A stretch of 64,000 bases of DNA from Roseburia sp. GTDB taxonomy: Bacteria > Bacillota > Clostridia > Lachnospirales > Lachnospiraceae. The position numbers and the translations under genes were made by a program. Within the stretch, counting starts at the first letter, position 1. Each line of letters begins with the position of its first letter. Shown here in pieces: positions 41,211-51,167 of this stretch. Location of the stretch: assembly GCA_017937095.1 (NCBI GenBank), contig JAGBEG010000017.1, positions 248,001 to 312,000 of the forward strand. Direction: 5' to 3'. Below the pieces are notes generated by a model, which was not told the DNA's origin, did no database searches, and saw nothing but the letters and a program-made list of their open reading frames with translations.

Positions 41211-42949
41211 AAAAACAACATCCACTGCTCCGTATCTGGGAGCTCGGAAAAACCGAACACGGCGGGCTGATTCGTGCAATCATCAGCGCACTATTGGGCG
41301 TCATGTTCGGAATGCTGCCGTATTTTGCCGCAGCGCAGATCATCATTCACATGCTCAATGGAGAAAGGGAATTGCCGCTTTATCTAAGCTGGTTCGGCAT
41401 CGCGCTGCTCGGCTATCTTCTCCGCACGCTGCTTTATAATCTGGCACTTTCCATGTCCCATAAGGCAACCTTCTCGATTTTAAAGACCATCCGTCAGAGG
41501 ATATTGGAAAAGCTGCCAAGGCTGCCGCTCGGCACAGTAACAGACATGTCCAGTGGTAAGATGAAGCAGATTATCGTAGATCAGGTAGACGGCATGGAAA
41601 CCACGCTGGCGCATCTTCTGCCGGAAATGACCGCGAATATTGCGGGACCTGTCCTGATCCTCCTCTATCTGTTTGTGCTGGACTGGCGCATGGCGCTCTT
41701 GTCGCTGGTGTCGCTCCCTGTGGGCATGGTATTTATGATGTCAGTCATGGGTTCTTACGGCAAGGACTATGAGGGCGCGGTCGCGACCACACAGGCAATG
41801 AATGAGACGATTGTAGAGTACATAGGCGGAATTGAGGTCATCAAAGCCTTTAATCAGGGGAAAAATTCCTATGCGAAGTTTACGGACAGGGTGAAAGCGA
41901 ACGCTTCTTATTACTGCAACTGGATGAAAAAGTGCCAGTTCGGGATGTCCATGACCTATGCGATCATGCCCGCCACATTGATTACCATATTGCCGGGAGG
42001 ATGGCTTTTGTACAACGGCGGAAGTCTGTCTGTGGAAACCTTTATCACCACGATCATTTTGTCGCTCGGCATCGCAGGACCGCTCCTTGCGGCGATGAAT
42101 TTTGTGGATACCCTTGCACAGGTGGGAACGACGGTAGAAACCGTGGATGCGCTTCTTATGGCGGCGGAGCAGCAGCACGGCGAAAAGACGGTTGCCCTCC
42201 GGGGAACGGATATTGAACTCTCTCATGTATCTTTCGGCTATCACGAGGAAAGGAGCGTTCTGCATGATGTGAGTCTGTCGATTCCGGCGGGAAGCACGAC
42301 GGCGCTGGTAGGTCCCTCCGGTTCCGGTAAATCCACAATTGCAAAGCTTATCGCCGGATTCTGGGATGCAGAGGAGGGCGCTGTTTTTATGGGCGGCGTC
42401 GATGAAAAGGAGATTCCGCTAAAGCAGCTTTACGATCAGGTGGCATTTGTCTCGCAGGACAATTATCTTTTTGATGAAAGCGTCAGAGAAAATATCCGTA
42501 TGGGAAAGCCGTCTGCGACGGACAAAGAAGTGGAAGCGGCAGCATGGGCAGCGGGATGCGACAGCTTTATCCGTGGGCTGGAAGCGGGCTACGACACGAA
42601 AGTGGGCGCAGGCGGCGCGCATCTTTCCGGCGGCGAACGCCAGAGGATTGCCATTGCAAGAGCCATGCTAAAGGATGCGCCCATCGTCATTCTGGATGAG
42701 GCGACTGCCTATATTGACCCCGAGAACGAAGCGGTGATCCAGAAGGCAATTGGAAAACTGGTGCGCGGCAAGACGGTCATTGTGATCGCGCACAGGCTTT
42801 CCACGATCAGGGATGCGGATCAGATCGCCGTGGTAGCGGACGGACGGATCGAAGCGGTCGGAACCCACGATAAATTAAGAAAGAGCAGCCCGCTGTATGA
42901 ATCCATGTGGCAGGCGCATATCGGAGCAAAGGACGGTGACGTGGCATGA
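41207..42949 (+). CDS. ABC transporter half, membrane plus ATPase (pair 3, first subunit)
   Basis: ATG 41207 follows AAGGAGG. The 580-residue chain has six helices and an ATPase domain (VGPSGSGKSTIAKL, LSGGERQRIAIARAM, VILDEATAYID). It is the closest paralog of the pair 2 first subunit: SHKATFSILKTIRQRILEKL and VDGMETTLAHLLPE line up without gaps. The catalytic Glu is present. It overlaps the second subunit by ATGA. Position behind a TetR gene and the GTTAG operator repeats the layout at 34335. Confidence 0.92.
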   Translation: MKKQHPLLRIWELGKTEHGGLIRAIISALLGVMFGMLPYFAAAQIIIHMLNGERELPLYLSWFGIALLGYLLRTLLYNLALSMSHKATFSILKTIRQRILEKLPRLPLGTVTDMSSGKMKQIIVDQVDGMETTLAHLLPEMTANIAGPVLILLYLFVLDWRMALLSLVSLPVGMVFMMSVMGSYGKDYEGAVATTQAMNETIVEYIGGIEVIKAFNQGKNSYAKFTDRVKANASYYCNWMKKCQFGMSMTYAIMPATLITILPGGWLLYNGGSLSVETFITTIILSLGIAGPLLAAMNFVDTLAQVGTTVETVDALLMAAEQQHGEKTVALRGTDIELSHVSFGYHEERSVLHDVSLSIPAGSTTALVGPSGSGKSTIAKLIAGFWDAEEGAVFMGGVDEKEIPLKQLYDQVAFVSQDNYLFDESVRENIRMGKPSATDKEVEAAAWAAGCDSFIRGLEAGYDTKVGAGGAHLSGGERQRIAIARAMLKDAPIVILDEATAYIDPENEAVIQKAIGKLVRGKTVIVIAHRLSTIRDADQIAVVADGRIEAVGTHDKLRKSSPLYESMWQAHIGAKDGDVA

Positions 42950-44697
42950 TAAGTACATTTCAGAAAATATGGCGGTTTGCCGGAGAAGAGAGAGCAAATA
43001 TCAATAAATCCGTGGCGGTCAGCTTTTTAAACGCCATGTTTCACATGTTTGAGGTCGGAGCGGTCTATTTTGTGATACTGGCGCTCACAAACGGAGAACA
43101 GGGGACGAAAACGGCGTGGATCGCCCTGCTTTTTATACTGGCAAGTATTATCGGAAACGGGGTGACGGGAAGCATTTCCAAGCTGCAGCAGACGCACGCG
43201 GGCTATTTTATGGCAGCCAATGAAAGAGTGAAAATCGGAAATCTCTTAAAAGGCGTTCCCATGGGATTTTTCAATGAGAACAGTCTGGGCGAGGTGACGG
43301 GCGTGTGTACGACGGTGCTCGGCAATATTGAAATGCTGGTGCCGATGGTACTGGTAAATATTATGGGAGGACTTATCGGAACGGTCGTATTTACGGATAT
43401 GATCCTGCTGTTCGACTGGCGCATCGGGCTGATCGTCGTGGCGGGAATCATCCTGTACTGCCTGATTGTTTCCTGCATGGAAAAGAAATCCATAGCGATT
43501 GCGCCGAATGCCCAGAAATCCCAGACGGCGCTTACCGCCGCCGTGCTTGAATACGTGCAGGGAATGAGCGTGATTAAATCCTTTAATCTAAGCGGAAGGG
43601 GCGATAAAAGGGTACAGGATGCCGTAGAATTTAACAGGAAGAGCAACCTCGATATGGAAAAGCTCATGACGCCCTACAGTATTCTGGAAGATCTGGTGCT
43701 GCAGATAGCGGGCGTCGGCATGATGTTTGCCGCCGTTGTCTTATGGATCAACCGGACGATGTCTGCCGCCGATGCACTGATGAGCATTGTCATGTCCTTT
43801 CTTGTATTTTCGCAGATCAGGCTTTTTGGAATGGGTATTTCCATGCTGCGTCTGGCGTCGGCGAGCATCGACCGCACATTGCAGACGGAAGAGATGGAGC
43901 AGATGGAAGAGGGCGGCAAAACACTGCGCCCCCAAACGCATGAAATCGAATTTGAGAACGTGCATTTTTCCTATGAAAATAAGGAAATTCTGCACGGCAT
44001 CAGCGCGAAGTTCCCCGATAAGAGTACCACTGCAGTCATCGGACCCTCCGGGTCCGGTAAGACTACACTTGTCAATCTGATTGCAAGATTCCGGGATGTG
44101 AACGACGGTGTGATCCGCATCGGCGGATGGGACGTGAAGGAGTATACGCTTGCGGCGCTGATGGAGCAGATCAGTATGGTATTCCAGAATGTCTATCTGT
44201 TTGCAGATACAATAGAGAATAATATTAAGTTCGGCAAACCGGACGCCACGCACGAGGAGGTCGTTGCAGCGGCGAAGGCGGCGTGCTGCGACGATTTCAT
44301 TGAAGCGCTTCCCGACGGTTATCAGACAGTGATCGGCGAAGGCGGGGCGTCTCTTTCCGGCGGCGAGAAACAGCGCATCAGCATTGCCCGCGCCATGTTA
44401 AAGGATGCGCCTGTTGTCATCCTCGATGAGGCTACGGCAAATGTAGATCCCGAGAACGAGGACAGGCTGCAGAAAGCCATTGAAGCGCTGACAAGGGACA
44501 AGACCATTATCATGATCGCACATCGGCTGAAGACGGTGCGCAATGCCGATCAGATTCTTGTCGTGGATAACGGAAATATCATCCAGCAGGGACGGCATGA
44601 AGAACTGATCGGACAGAAGGGCATGTATGCGGATTTCGTTCTTGGCAGAAAGGAAGCCATCGGCTGGAAGTTAAATGCTTCGGAAAACAGCTTTTGA
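42946..44697 (+). CDS. ABC transporter half, membrane plus ATPase (pair 3, second subunit)
   Basis: ATG 42946 overlaps the previous stop. The 583-residue chain has six helices and an ATPase domain (IGPSGSGKTTLVNL, LSGGEKQRISIARAM, VILDEATANVD). The linker between domains is short, unlike the second subunits of pairs 1 and 2. It forms a heterodimer with the preceding protein. The promoter region of enolase begins about 50 bases after its stop, with no clear terminator between. Confidence 0.92.
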   Translation: MISTFQKIWRFAGEERANINKSVAVSFLNAMFHMFEVGAVYFVILALTNGEQGTKTAWIALLFILASIIGNGVTGSISKLQQTHAGYFMAANERVKIGNLLKGVPMGFFNENSLGEVTGVCTTVLGNIEMLVPMVLVNIMGGLIGTVVFTDMILLFDWRIGLIVVAGIILYCLIVSCMEKKSIAIAPNAQKSQTALTAAVLEYVQGMSVIKSFNLSGRGDKRVQDAVEFNRKSNLDMEKLMTPYSILEDLVLQIAGVGMMFAAVVLWINRTMSAADALMSIVMSFLVFSQIRLFGMGISMLRLASASIDRTLQTEEMEQMEEGGKTLRPQTHEIEFENVHFSYENKEILHGISAKFPDKSTTAVIGPSGSGKTTLVNLIARFRDVNDGVIRIGGWDVKEYTLAALMEQISMVFQNVYLFADTIENNIKFGKPDATHEEVVAAAKAACCDDFIEALPDGYQTVIGEGGASLSGGEKQRISIARAMLKDAPVVILDEATANVDPENEDRLQKAIEALTRDKTIIMIAHRLKTVRNADQILVVDNGNIIQQGRHEELIGQKGMYADFVLGRKEAIGWKLNASENSF

Positions 44698-44750
44698 CGG
44701 CGGAATCCGGTTCAATGAGAAAAACAATCAATAGCGACCTGAGATATTTG

Positions 44751-44803
44751 TTGACGGTGTGGAGTGGAAAATGATATCATCTAGTTGGTTAGCCACGACT
44801 AAC
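44751..44803 (+). promoter_or_regulatory. Promoter and GTTAG-N6-CTAAC operator upstream of enolase
   Basis: TTGACG (44751-44756) and TATCAT (44775-44780) are 18 bases apart. GTTAG-CCACGA-CTAAC (44788-44803) starts seven bases after the -10. The start codon of enolase lies 182 bases further on. Confidence 0.7.
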
Positions 44804-46281
<1,478 letters not shown>

Positions 46282-46307
46282 CAGCAGACTGCGGGTAAGA
46301 CCATAAC

Positions 46308-46355
46308 AAAAGGCAGGCTTTTCGGTAGCATCGGCGCCCAAAAGCCTGCCTTTTT
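46308..46355 (+). terminator. Rho-independent terminator after enolase
   Basis: AAAAGGCAGGCTTTT (46308-46322) pairs perfectly with AAAAGCCTGCCTTTT (46340-46354), followed by a further T. The A-tract on the left makes it potentially bidirectional. Confidence 0.92.
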
Positions 46356-46442
46356 CAATTCTTTTGTGTTATAATGAGTGTACTGCGTATTACATTCCAT
46401 GGCAAAATGACGTCAGACAATGTACCCGCCCCGGGCGGAAGC

Positions 46443-46587
46443 ATATGATAAAATGAGCGCAAGAGAGTCAACCTGCTTGCAGGATTGACGGCGCTAGATG
46501 TCCGGTGGACATCTGCTTAGCGTGGACCGTAACGGAGTGTAGACGGCGAATGCCGATCATGTGCTGGTTTTGCACATGATAGAATGA
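46443..46587. repeat. Dispersed intergenic hairpin repeat, copy 2
   Basis: The element starts ATATGATAAAATGAGCGCAAG and ends with ATCATGTGC-N7-GCACATGAT (46556-46580), as copy 1 at 16477 does. The middle is longer. It has TCAACCTGC/GCAGGATTGA, then a nested CGCTA...TAGCG around GATGTCC-GGT-GGACATC (46497-46513). Nothing else was seen between enolase and the next gene. Confidence 0.75.
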
Positions 46588-46607
46588 AAAGTGAAGGTGA
46601 AATACAT

Positions 46608-47327
46608 ATGAAGAAAAAGAAACTGATACGGATCACCATAATCGTAGTACTGCTCATTGCAGCCGTTATCGTGGCATTCCGCACATACACGGGCAATTAC
46701 TATCATGCGAAGGCGTATGAGACAGAGACTTCTCCGGTGGAGGAGTCGGACGATTACATTGCATACGGGGATGAGAAAAGCAGCACAGGGCTGATTTTCT
46801 ATCCGGGTGCGAAGGTCGAAGAGACGGCGTATGCGCCGCTTATGGATGCGCTTGCCGGGGATGGACTGTTCTGTGTTGTGGTAAAGATGCCGGAGCGTCT
46901 GGCTGTGCTTGATCCAAATGCGGCGGCGGAGATCATGGAGAAGTACGACGGCGTAGAGCAATGGTATCTCGCGGGACATTCGCTCGGCGGCGCGATGGCG
47001 GCAAACTTTGCGGCGGAGCATGAGAGTGAACTTTCCGGGCTGATTCTTCTCGCGGCATATCCGACAAAGGAATTAAAGGAGCTTCCGGTGCTCTCGATTT
47101 ACGGAAGCGAGGATGAAGTTTTAAATAAGGAGAAATACGAGAAATCGATCGTGCTTGCGGATGTGTGCACGGAGTATGTCATCGAGGGCGGCAACCATGC
47201 CGGTTTCGGAAATTACGGGGAGCAGAAGGGCGATGGAGAGGCGGCTGTGTCCGGAGAAGAGCAGTGGCAGGAGACAGCCGATTATATCTTAAATTACATC
47301 AGGGACAGCAGAGCGAGGAGAGAGTAA
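46608..47327 (+). CDS. Membrane-anchored alpha/beta hydrolase
   Basis: ATG 46608 follows GAAGGTG. Residues about 5-25 form an N-terminal membrane anchor (LIRITIIVVLLIAAVIVAF). The hydrolase domain has the elbow AGHSLGGAM with Ser125, an acid in YGSEDEV and a His in GGNHAGFG, so the triad is complete. It is likely on the outer face of the membrane or secreted. The layout resembles PF12695/YqiA-like hydrolases; the substrate is unknown. The ZIP transporter gene starts 11 bases after the stop. Confidence 0.85.
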   Translation: MKKKKLIRITIIVVLLIAAVIVAFRTYTGNYYHAKAYETETSPVEESDDYIAYGDEKSSTGLIFYPGAKVEETAYAPLMDALAGDGLFCVVVKMPERLAVLDPNAAAEIMEKYDGVEQWYLAGHSLGGAMAANFAAEHESELSGLILLAAYPTKELKELPVLSIYGSEDEVLNKEKYEKSIVLADVCTEYVIEGGNHAGFGNYGEQKGDGEAAVSGEEQWQETADYILNYIRDSRARRE

Positions 47328-47338
47328 GGAGGAGAGAG

Positions 47339-48118
47339 ATGGAATTGACGATTGGATTATTAGTGCCGTTTGTGGGAACGACGCTCGGGGCAGCGTGTGT
47401 ATTTTTCTTAAAAGACGAACTGAACCGGCTGGTACAGAAAGGTCTGCTTGGCTTTGCGTCGGGCGTGATGGTGGCGGCGTCCGTCTGGTCGCTTCTGATT
47501 CCGGCGATTGATATGGCAGAACCGGAGCTTGGCAGATTCGCTTTTGTACCCGCTGCGGTTGGATTCTTACTTGGTATTTTTTTTCTGCTTGCCATGGACA
47601 GGGTAATACCGCATCTGCATTTGAATGACGACAAGCCGGAGGGTTTGCCGAGCAAGCTGAAAAAGACGACAATGCTCGTACTTGCGGTGACGCTCCACAA
47701 CATTCCGGAGGGGATGGCGGTCGGCGTCGTGTTCGCAGGGCTTCTTGCGGGAAATAACGGGATTACGCTGGCGAGTGCGGTTGCGCTTTCCGTCGGAATC
47801 GCGATTCAGAACTTCCCGGAGGGAGCGATTATCTCCCTGCCGCTTAAGAGCGAAGGGGGAAGCAGGAAGAAGGCGTTCATCTACGGAATGGCGTCCGGTG
47901 TGGTAGAACCGATTGCGGCGGGCATCACGATTCTTCTGACAGGCGTTATTCTGCCGCTGTTGCCGTATCTGCTGGCATTTGCGGCAGGAGCGATGATCTA
48001 TGTAGTCGTAGAAGAACTGATGCCGGAAGCGTCCGAGGGAGAGCATTCCAACGTCAGCACACTTGGATTTGCGGCAGGATTTCTGATCATGATGATTCTG
48101 GACGTCGCTTTGGGGTGA
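47339..48118 (+). CDS. ZIP-family metal transporter
   Basis: ATG 47339 follows AAGGAGGAG. The 259-residue protein has eight hydrophobic helices and the two ZIP metal-site motifs: LHNIPEGMAVGVVFAG in helix 4 and IQNFPEGAIISLPL in helix 5, with a His-rich loop (HLHLNDDKPEG) between helices 3 and 4. It is ZupT-like, and takes up Zn(II) and possibly Fe(II) or Mn(II). It may be co-transcribed with the preceding hydrolase. It has no nearby copy of the GTTAG operator. Confidence 0.93.
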   Translation: MELTIGLLVPFVGTTLGAACVFFLKDELNRLVQKGLLGFASGVMVAASVWSLLIPAIDMAEPELGRFAFVPAAVGFLLGIFFLLAMDRVIPHLHLNDDKPEGLPSKLKKTTMLVLAVTLHNIPEGMAVGVVFAGLLAGNNGITLASAVALSVGIAIQNFPEGAIISLPLKSEGGSRKKAFIYGMASGVVEPIAAGITILLTGVILPLLPYLLAFAAGAMIYVVVEELMPEASEGEHSNVSTLGFAAGFLIMMILDVALG

Positions 48119-48141
48119 CGATTTTCCCTGAAAAACGAAAT

Positions 48142-49779
48142 CTACCGGGCAGACGCCGGATGCTTCATCAGAAATTTTTCATGGTACATCATCTTATCGG
48201 CACGTCTTAAGGTATCGCTGATATCGTAATCCAATTCCTTGTCGTAGCGCTCAAATCCGCAGGCGATACCGATTGGAAAATCATCCGGATGCTGCCGGTT
48301 GTAGGTTCTCACCTCGGCTTTGAGCTTTTTTAGGCGTTCTGTGCACAGCTCGGTGCGGACATCGGGCAGAAGCGCACAGAACTCATCGCCGCCCATCCGG
48401 TAGCAGTTCCCGATATCCCCAAAGTTCTGCTCGATCAGGCGCGCGCTTGCGGTAATGTAGAGATCTCCTTTATCGTGACCGCTTGTATCATTGCACTGTT
48501 TGAGGTTATTTAAGTCAAACATGACAAGAATGCAGTTTTCCGGATTAAAACCTGCGAGTGTCGTATACTCCGCATATGCTGTCCGGTTATAAAGTCCCGT
48601 GAGCTGATCGTGGTAGGCAATCTGTCTAAAATGCTTTGCTTTCACGCCGATTTCCATCAGCTTTCTGGCATCGTGGAAGGAAGAAATACCCAGAACAATG
48701 ATATAGACCATGAACCCAAGCATACCAAGCACGGTGACGGAAGTGCCTTTGGAAATATAGTATATAAGGATGTCGGCAATCAGACCTGCCAGACAGGAAA
48801 TCATACAGACCATGGTCAGCTTTAACCGCGGATTCCAGCCGACGGTCCGCAGCTCATGGACGATCATTCCGGGAACGAGAACGACAAGAAGGCACATCAC
48901 GGCATGGTTCAGCCAGAGGAGCTGTCTGAAATCAGCCACATCTGCAATCTGCAGAACGGTGGAGACAACTATCACGGCGATACTTGCGAAACAGGGCAGA
49001 TACCACAGAATACTTTCTTTTCTCGAGAAAAGCTCCTTTACATATAGTACGAACGGAATGACAACCAACAGCAGCGTGATAAACGGAACATAGGAAAGCG
49101 GTATGCTGTAGGGAAATATCAGGGCGGTCGAATCCAGATCCGCAAGCTTCCACAGACCTATGTTGAAGGAGAACAGTCCCATCAGCAAGAGACTTTTATT
49201 GACCTCGGCGTTACGGTAAGTGGAAAGCGTAAACAGCAGGAAAATGATACCGATGCATATGGTGATCAGGCTTAGGAAAAAGGCAAAAATATTCCTGCTG
49301 ATCAGATGAATCCATATGCTTAGGCCGGAGCCAAGATAAAACTGGGGAACAATGTCAACGGAGCTCTCATATGCGGGAATGAGCACAATGCGGAACTCTT
49401 TCCCCCTGTCCGTCCCGTAGATGGGAATGGAATTCCAGTTGTTCCCGGGCGTTTTTCCGAAAAGATTGTCTTCATCGGGATGTACGCTGTAGATCAGTTC
49501 TCCGTCAATGGACACCTCCACGCTCTGATGTATCGTATAGAACATCAGAGTCGAAGAGCCTTCCGGCAGCTCATCCAGATACAGCAGATATTCCGTCTTT
49601 ACGCCGAGGGGTGCAGCGTCATCTGTAATCAGGCGGGAATCATAGTCCGTCAGATATTGATAGCCGGTCTCCTGGCGTTTTTGAAATACATCGTCCTTCA
49701 TCTTTGCAGCCATCACGCAGAACAGCAGTATCAGTCCTGCCATGCAGATGATATAGCTGGCTTGTACAAATTTTTTCAT
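48142..49779 (-). CDS. Membrane GGDEF protein (diguanylate cyclase) with 7TM-like sensor
   Basis: Read leftward from ATG at 49777-49779. The 545-residue protein has one N-terminal helix, an extracytoplasmic domain (about 35-160), then about seven membrane helices (about 165-370) resembling 7TMR-DISM receptors, and a GGDEF domain. The active site is MGGDEF, residues 463-467, and is intact; RRAD near residue 526 is not a standard I-site position. It would make cyclic di-GMP in response to an external signal. It converges with the ZIP gene, 23 bases apart. Confidence 0.9.
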   Translation of the reverse strand: MKKFVQASYIICMAGLILLFCVMAAKMKDDVFQKRQETGYQYLTDYDSRLITDDAAPLGVKTEYLLYLDELPEGSSTLMFYTIHQSVEVSIDGELIYSVHPDEDNLFGKTPGNNWNSIPIYGTDRGKEFRIVLIPAYESSVDIVPQFYLGSGLSIWIHLISRNIFAFFLSLITICIGIIFLLFTLSTYRNAEVNKSLLLMGLFSFNIGLWKLADLDSTALIFPYSIPLSYVPFITLLLVVIPFVLYVKELFSRKESILWYLPCFASIAVIVVSTVLQIADVADFRQLLWLNHAVMCLLVVLVPGMIVHELRTVGWNPRLKLTMVCMISCLAGLIADILIYYISKGTSVTVLGMLGFMVYIIVLGISSFHDARKLMEIGVKAKHFRQIAYHDQLTGLYNRTAYAEYTTLAGFNPENCILVMFDLNNLKQCNDTSGHDKGDLYITASARLIEQNFGDIGNCYRMGGDEFCALLPDVRTELCTERLKKLKAEVRTYNRQHPDDFPIGIACGFERYDKELDYDISDTLRRADKMMYHEKFLMKHPASAR

Positions 49780-49960
49780 TCCATGGTCTGCCTTTCCGTA
49801 GGTTTATATCATTATTTTCTCATATTTTTGCCTGTTAGAAAAGATGTATTTCGTACCAGATGGAGGTTTGCGCCCGTTTCTCCACGAAATAATTTACAAA
49901 CGGAGACGGGATGTGGTATGATATTGCTAACAAAAACAAAAGACAAGGAGCAGATGGTGT

Positions 49961-50311
49961 ATGCAGGATGATTTGAGAGCGGAACTCATTAAACAGTTCC
50001 CGGCGGAAGCAATTGAGATGACGGAGCGTTCCGGAAAGACGTATTACGCGTGCCCGACCTGTAAGCGGGCGATTACGCTGGGAGAATCGAAGTGCGGCGG
50101 ATGCAGTCAGGTAATCAGTTGGGCGCATATCCGGCACGAGGAGGCGGCGAGCGGTACGAAGAAGGCGACGCTTTCCTTTGAGGTCGGCGGCGATTTCGTC
50201 AGGGGAGACTGCAGGAAATGCCCGCTGTCTTACATTGCGAAGGAGAACAGCGAGAATGTGTATGAATGTCCGCTGAAGATGCGCGCGAATTGCAGGCTTG
50301 AGATTTCATAA
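49961..50311 (+). CDS. Zinc-ribbon hypothetical protein, 116 aa
   Basis: ATG 49961 follows AAGGAGCAG. Cys pairs in YYACPTCKRAITLGESKCGGC (CxxC...CxxC) form a zinc ribbon, and a second set (DCRKCPLSY, then YECPLKMRANC) could bind another metal. The protein is soluble. It sits upstream of the YdcF-like gene on the same strand, 70 bases apart. Zinc binding is inferred from the spacing; the function is unknown. Confidence 0.65.
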   Translation: MQDDLRAELIKQFPAEAIEMTERSGKTYYACPTCKRAITLGESKCGGCSQVISWAHIRHEEAASGTKKATLSFEVGGDFVRGDCRKCPLSYIAKENSENVYECPLKMRANCRLEIS

Positions 50312-50381
50312 AGGCAGAATTGGCTTCCGGAGATCTGCGTGAGAGCAGGGCTCCGGATTTTTAAATGTGGAGGGTAGAAAT

Positions 50382-51143
50382 ATGGATCGGTTGCATGCGG
50401 TACTTACGGTCGTCTCGGCAGTTTTTTTCCTGTGGTTTGCGGCGCCTTTCATCGGGCGGGGCATTCTTAACAGCGGGAATCTGACGGGAATCCTTGTGTC
50501 CGGGCTGCTCCTTTACTACGGGATTCGCTATAAAAGAGTACACGCATGGCTTTCACATGTGCGGCAGAGCCGCGGCGGAAGGGTCGTGCTGGTGTGCCTG
50601 GTCGTGCTGTGCGCCTGCGCGTTTGTGACGGCGCTGGCGGAGACGGTCGGCATCGTGCGTGCCGCCGCCAATCGTCCGCCTGAGAATGTGACGGCGGTCG
50701 TACTGGGATGCAGCGTCAAGGGAGAGCGTCCGAGCCGGATATTAGAGGAGCGGCTGAAAGCGGCATATGACTATTTAGAGGAGAATCCCGAAGCAGTCTG
50801 CGTGCTTTCCGGCGGACAGGGACCGGGGGAGGACATCAGCGAGGCAGAGTGTATGTACCGCTACCTGACAGAGAAGGGAATCGCACCGGAGCGGCTTTTG
50901 AAAGAGGATGCGTCCACGACGACGGAGGAGAATCTTAAGTATTCCATGGCGCTTTTAAAGGAGCAGGGAATCGAAGGAGAAATCACAATCGTGACGAGCG
51001 AGTTTCATGAATACAGGGCGAATAAGGTCGCAGAGCGGCTTGGCATCACAAGCTACAGCACGCCCAGCCATACGTTTTTTCTTTATCTGCCGACCTATTA
51101 TGTGCGCGAGCTGTATGGAATTTTGTATTATATGATTCGTTAA
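50382..51143 (+). CDS. YdcF/ElyC-family (DUF218) protein
   Basis: ATG 50382 follows GGAGGG; an upstream GTG at 50367 is part of that site. The 253-residue protein has three N-terminal helices and the DUF218 core (TAVVLGCSVKGERPSRILEE, then LKEDASTTTEENLKYSM and VTSEFHEYRA), with conserved Gly, Glu and Ser residues. ElyC/SanA-type members act in envelope or peptidoglycan metabolism. The catalytic role is not settled. It lies 24 bases before the RNase H gene. Confidence 0.88.
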   Translation: MDRLHAVLTVVSAVFFLWFAAPFIGRGILNSGNLTGILVSGLLLYYGIRYKRVHAWLSHVRQSRGGRVVLVCLVVLCACAFVTALAETVGIVRAAANRPPENVTAVVLGCSVKGERPSRILEERLKAAYDYLEENPEAVCVLSGGQGPGEDISEAECMYRYLTEKGIAPERLLKEDASTTTEENLKYSMALLKEQGIEGEITIVTSEFHEYRANKVAERLGITSYSTPSHTFFLYLPTYYVRELYGILYYMIR

Positions 51144-51167
51144 GACGGCGATGAAAGGAAAGAGGAT

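Noticed and set aside
28929-44697. Antibiotic or bacteriocin biosynthesis cluster around the ABC pairs
   Set aside because: No precursor peptide, modification enzyme, NRPS/PKS or leader peptidase was found between the transporters.
25048-44803. Fur boxes (GATAATGATAATCATTATC) as the common operator
   Set aside because: No such 19-mer was seen at these promoters; the shared element is GTTAG-N6-CTAAC.
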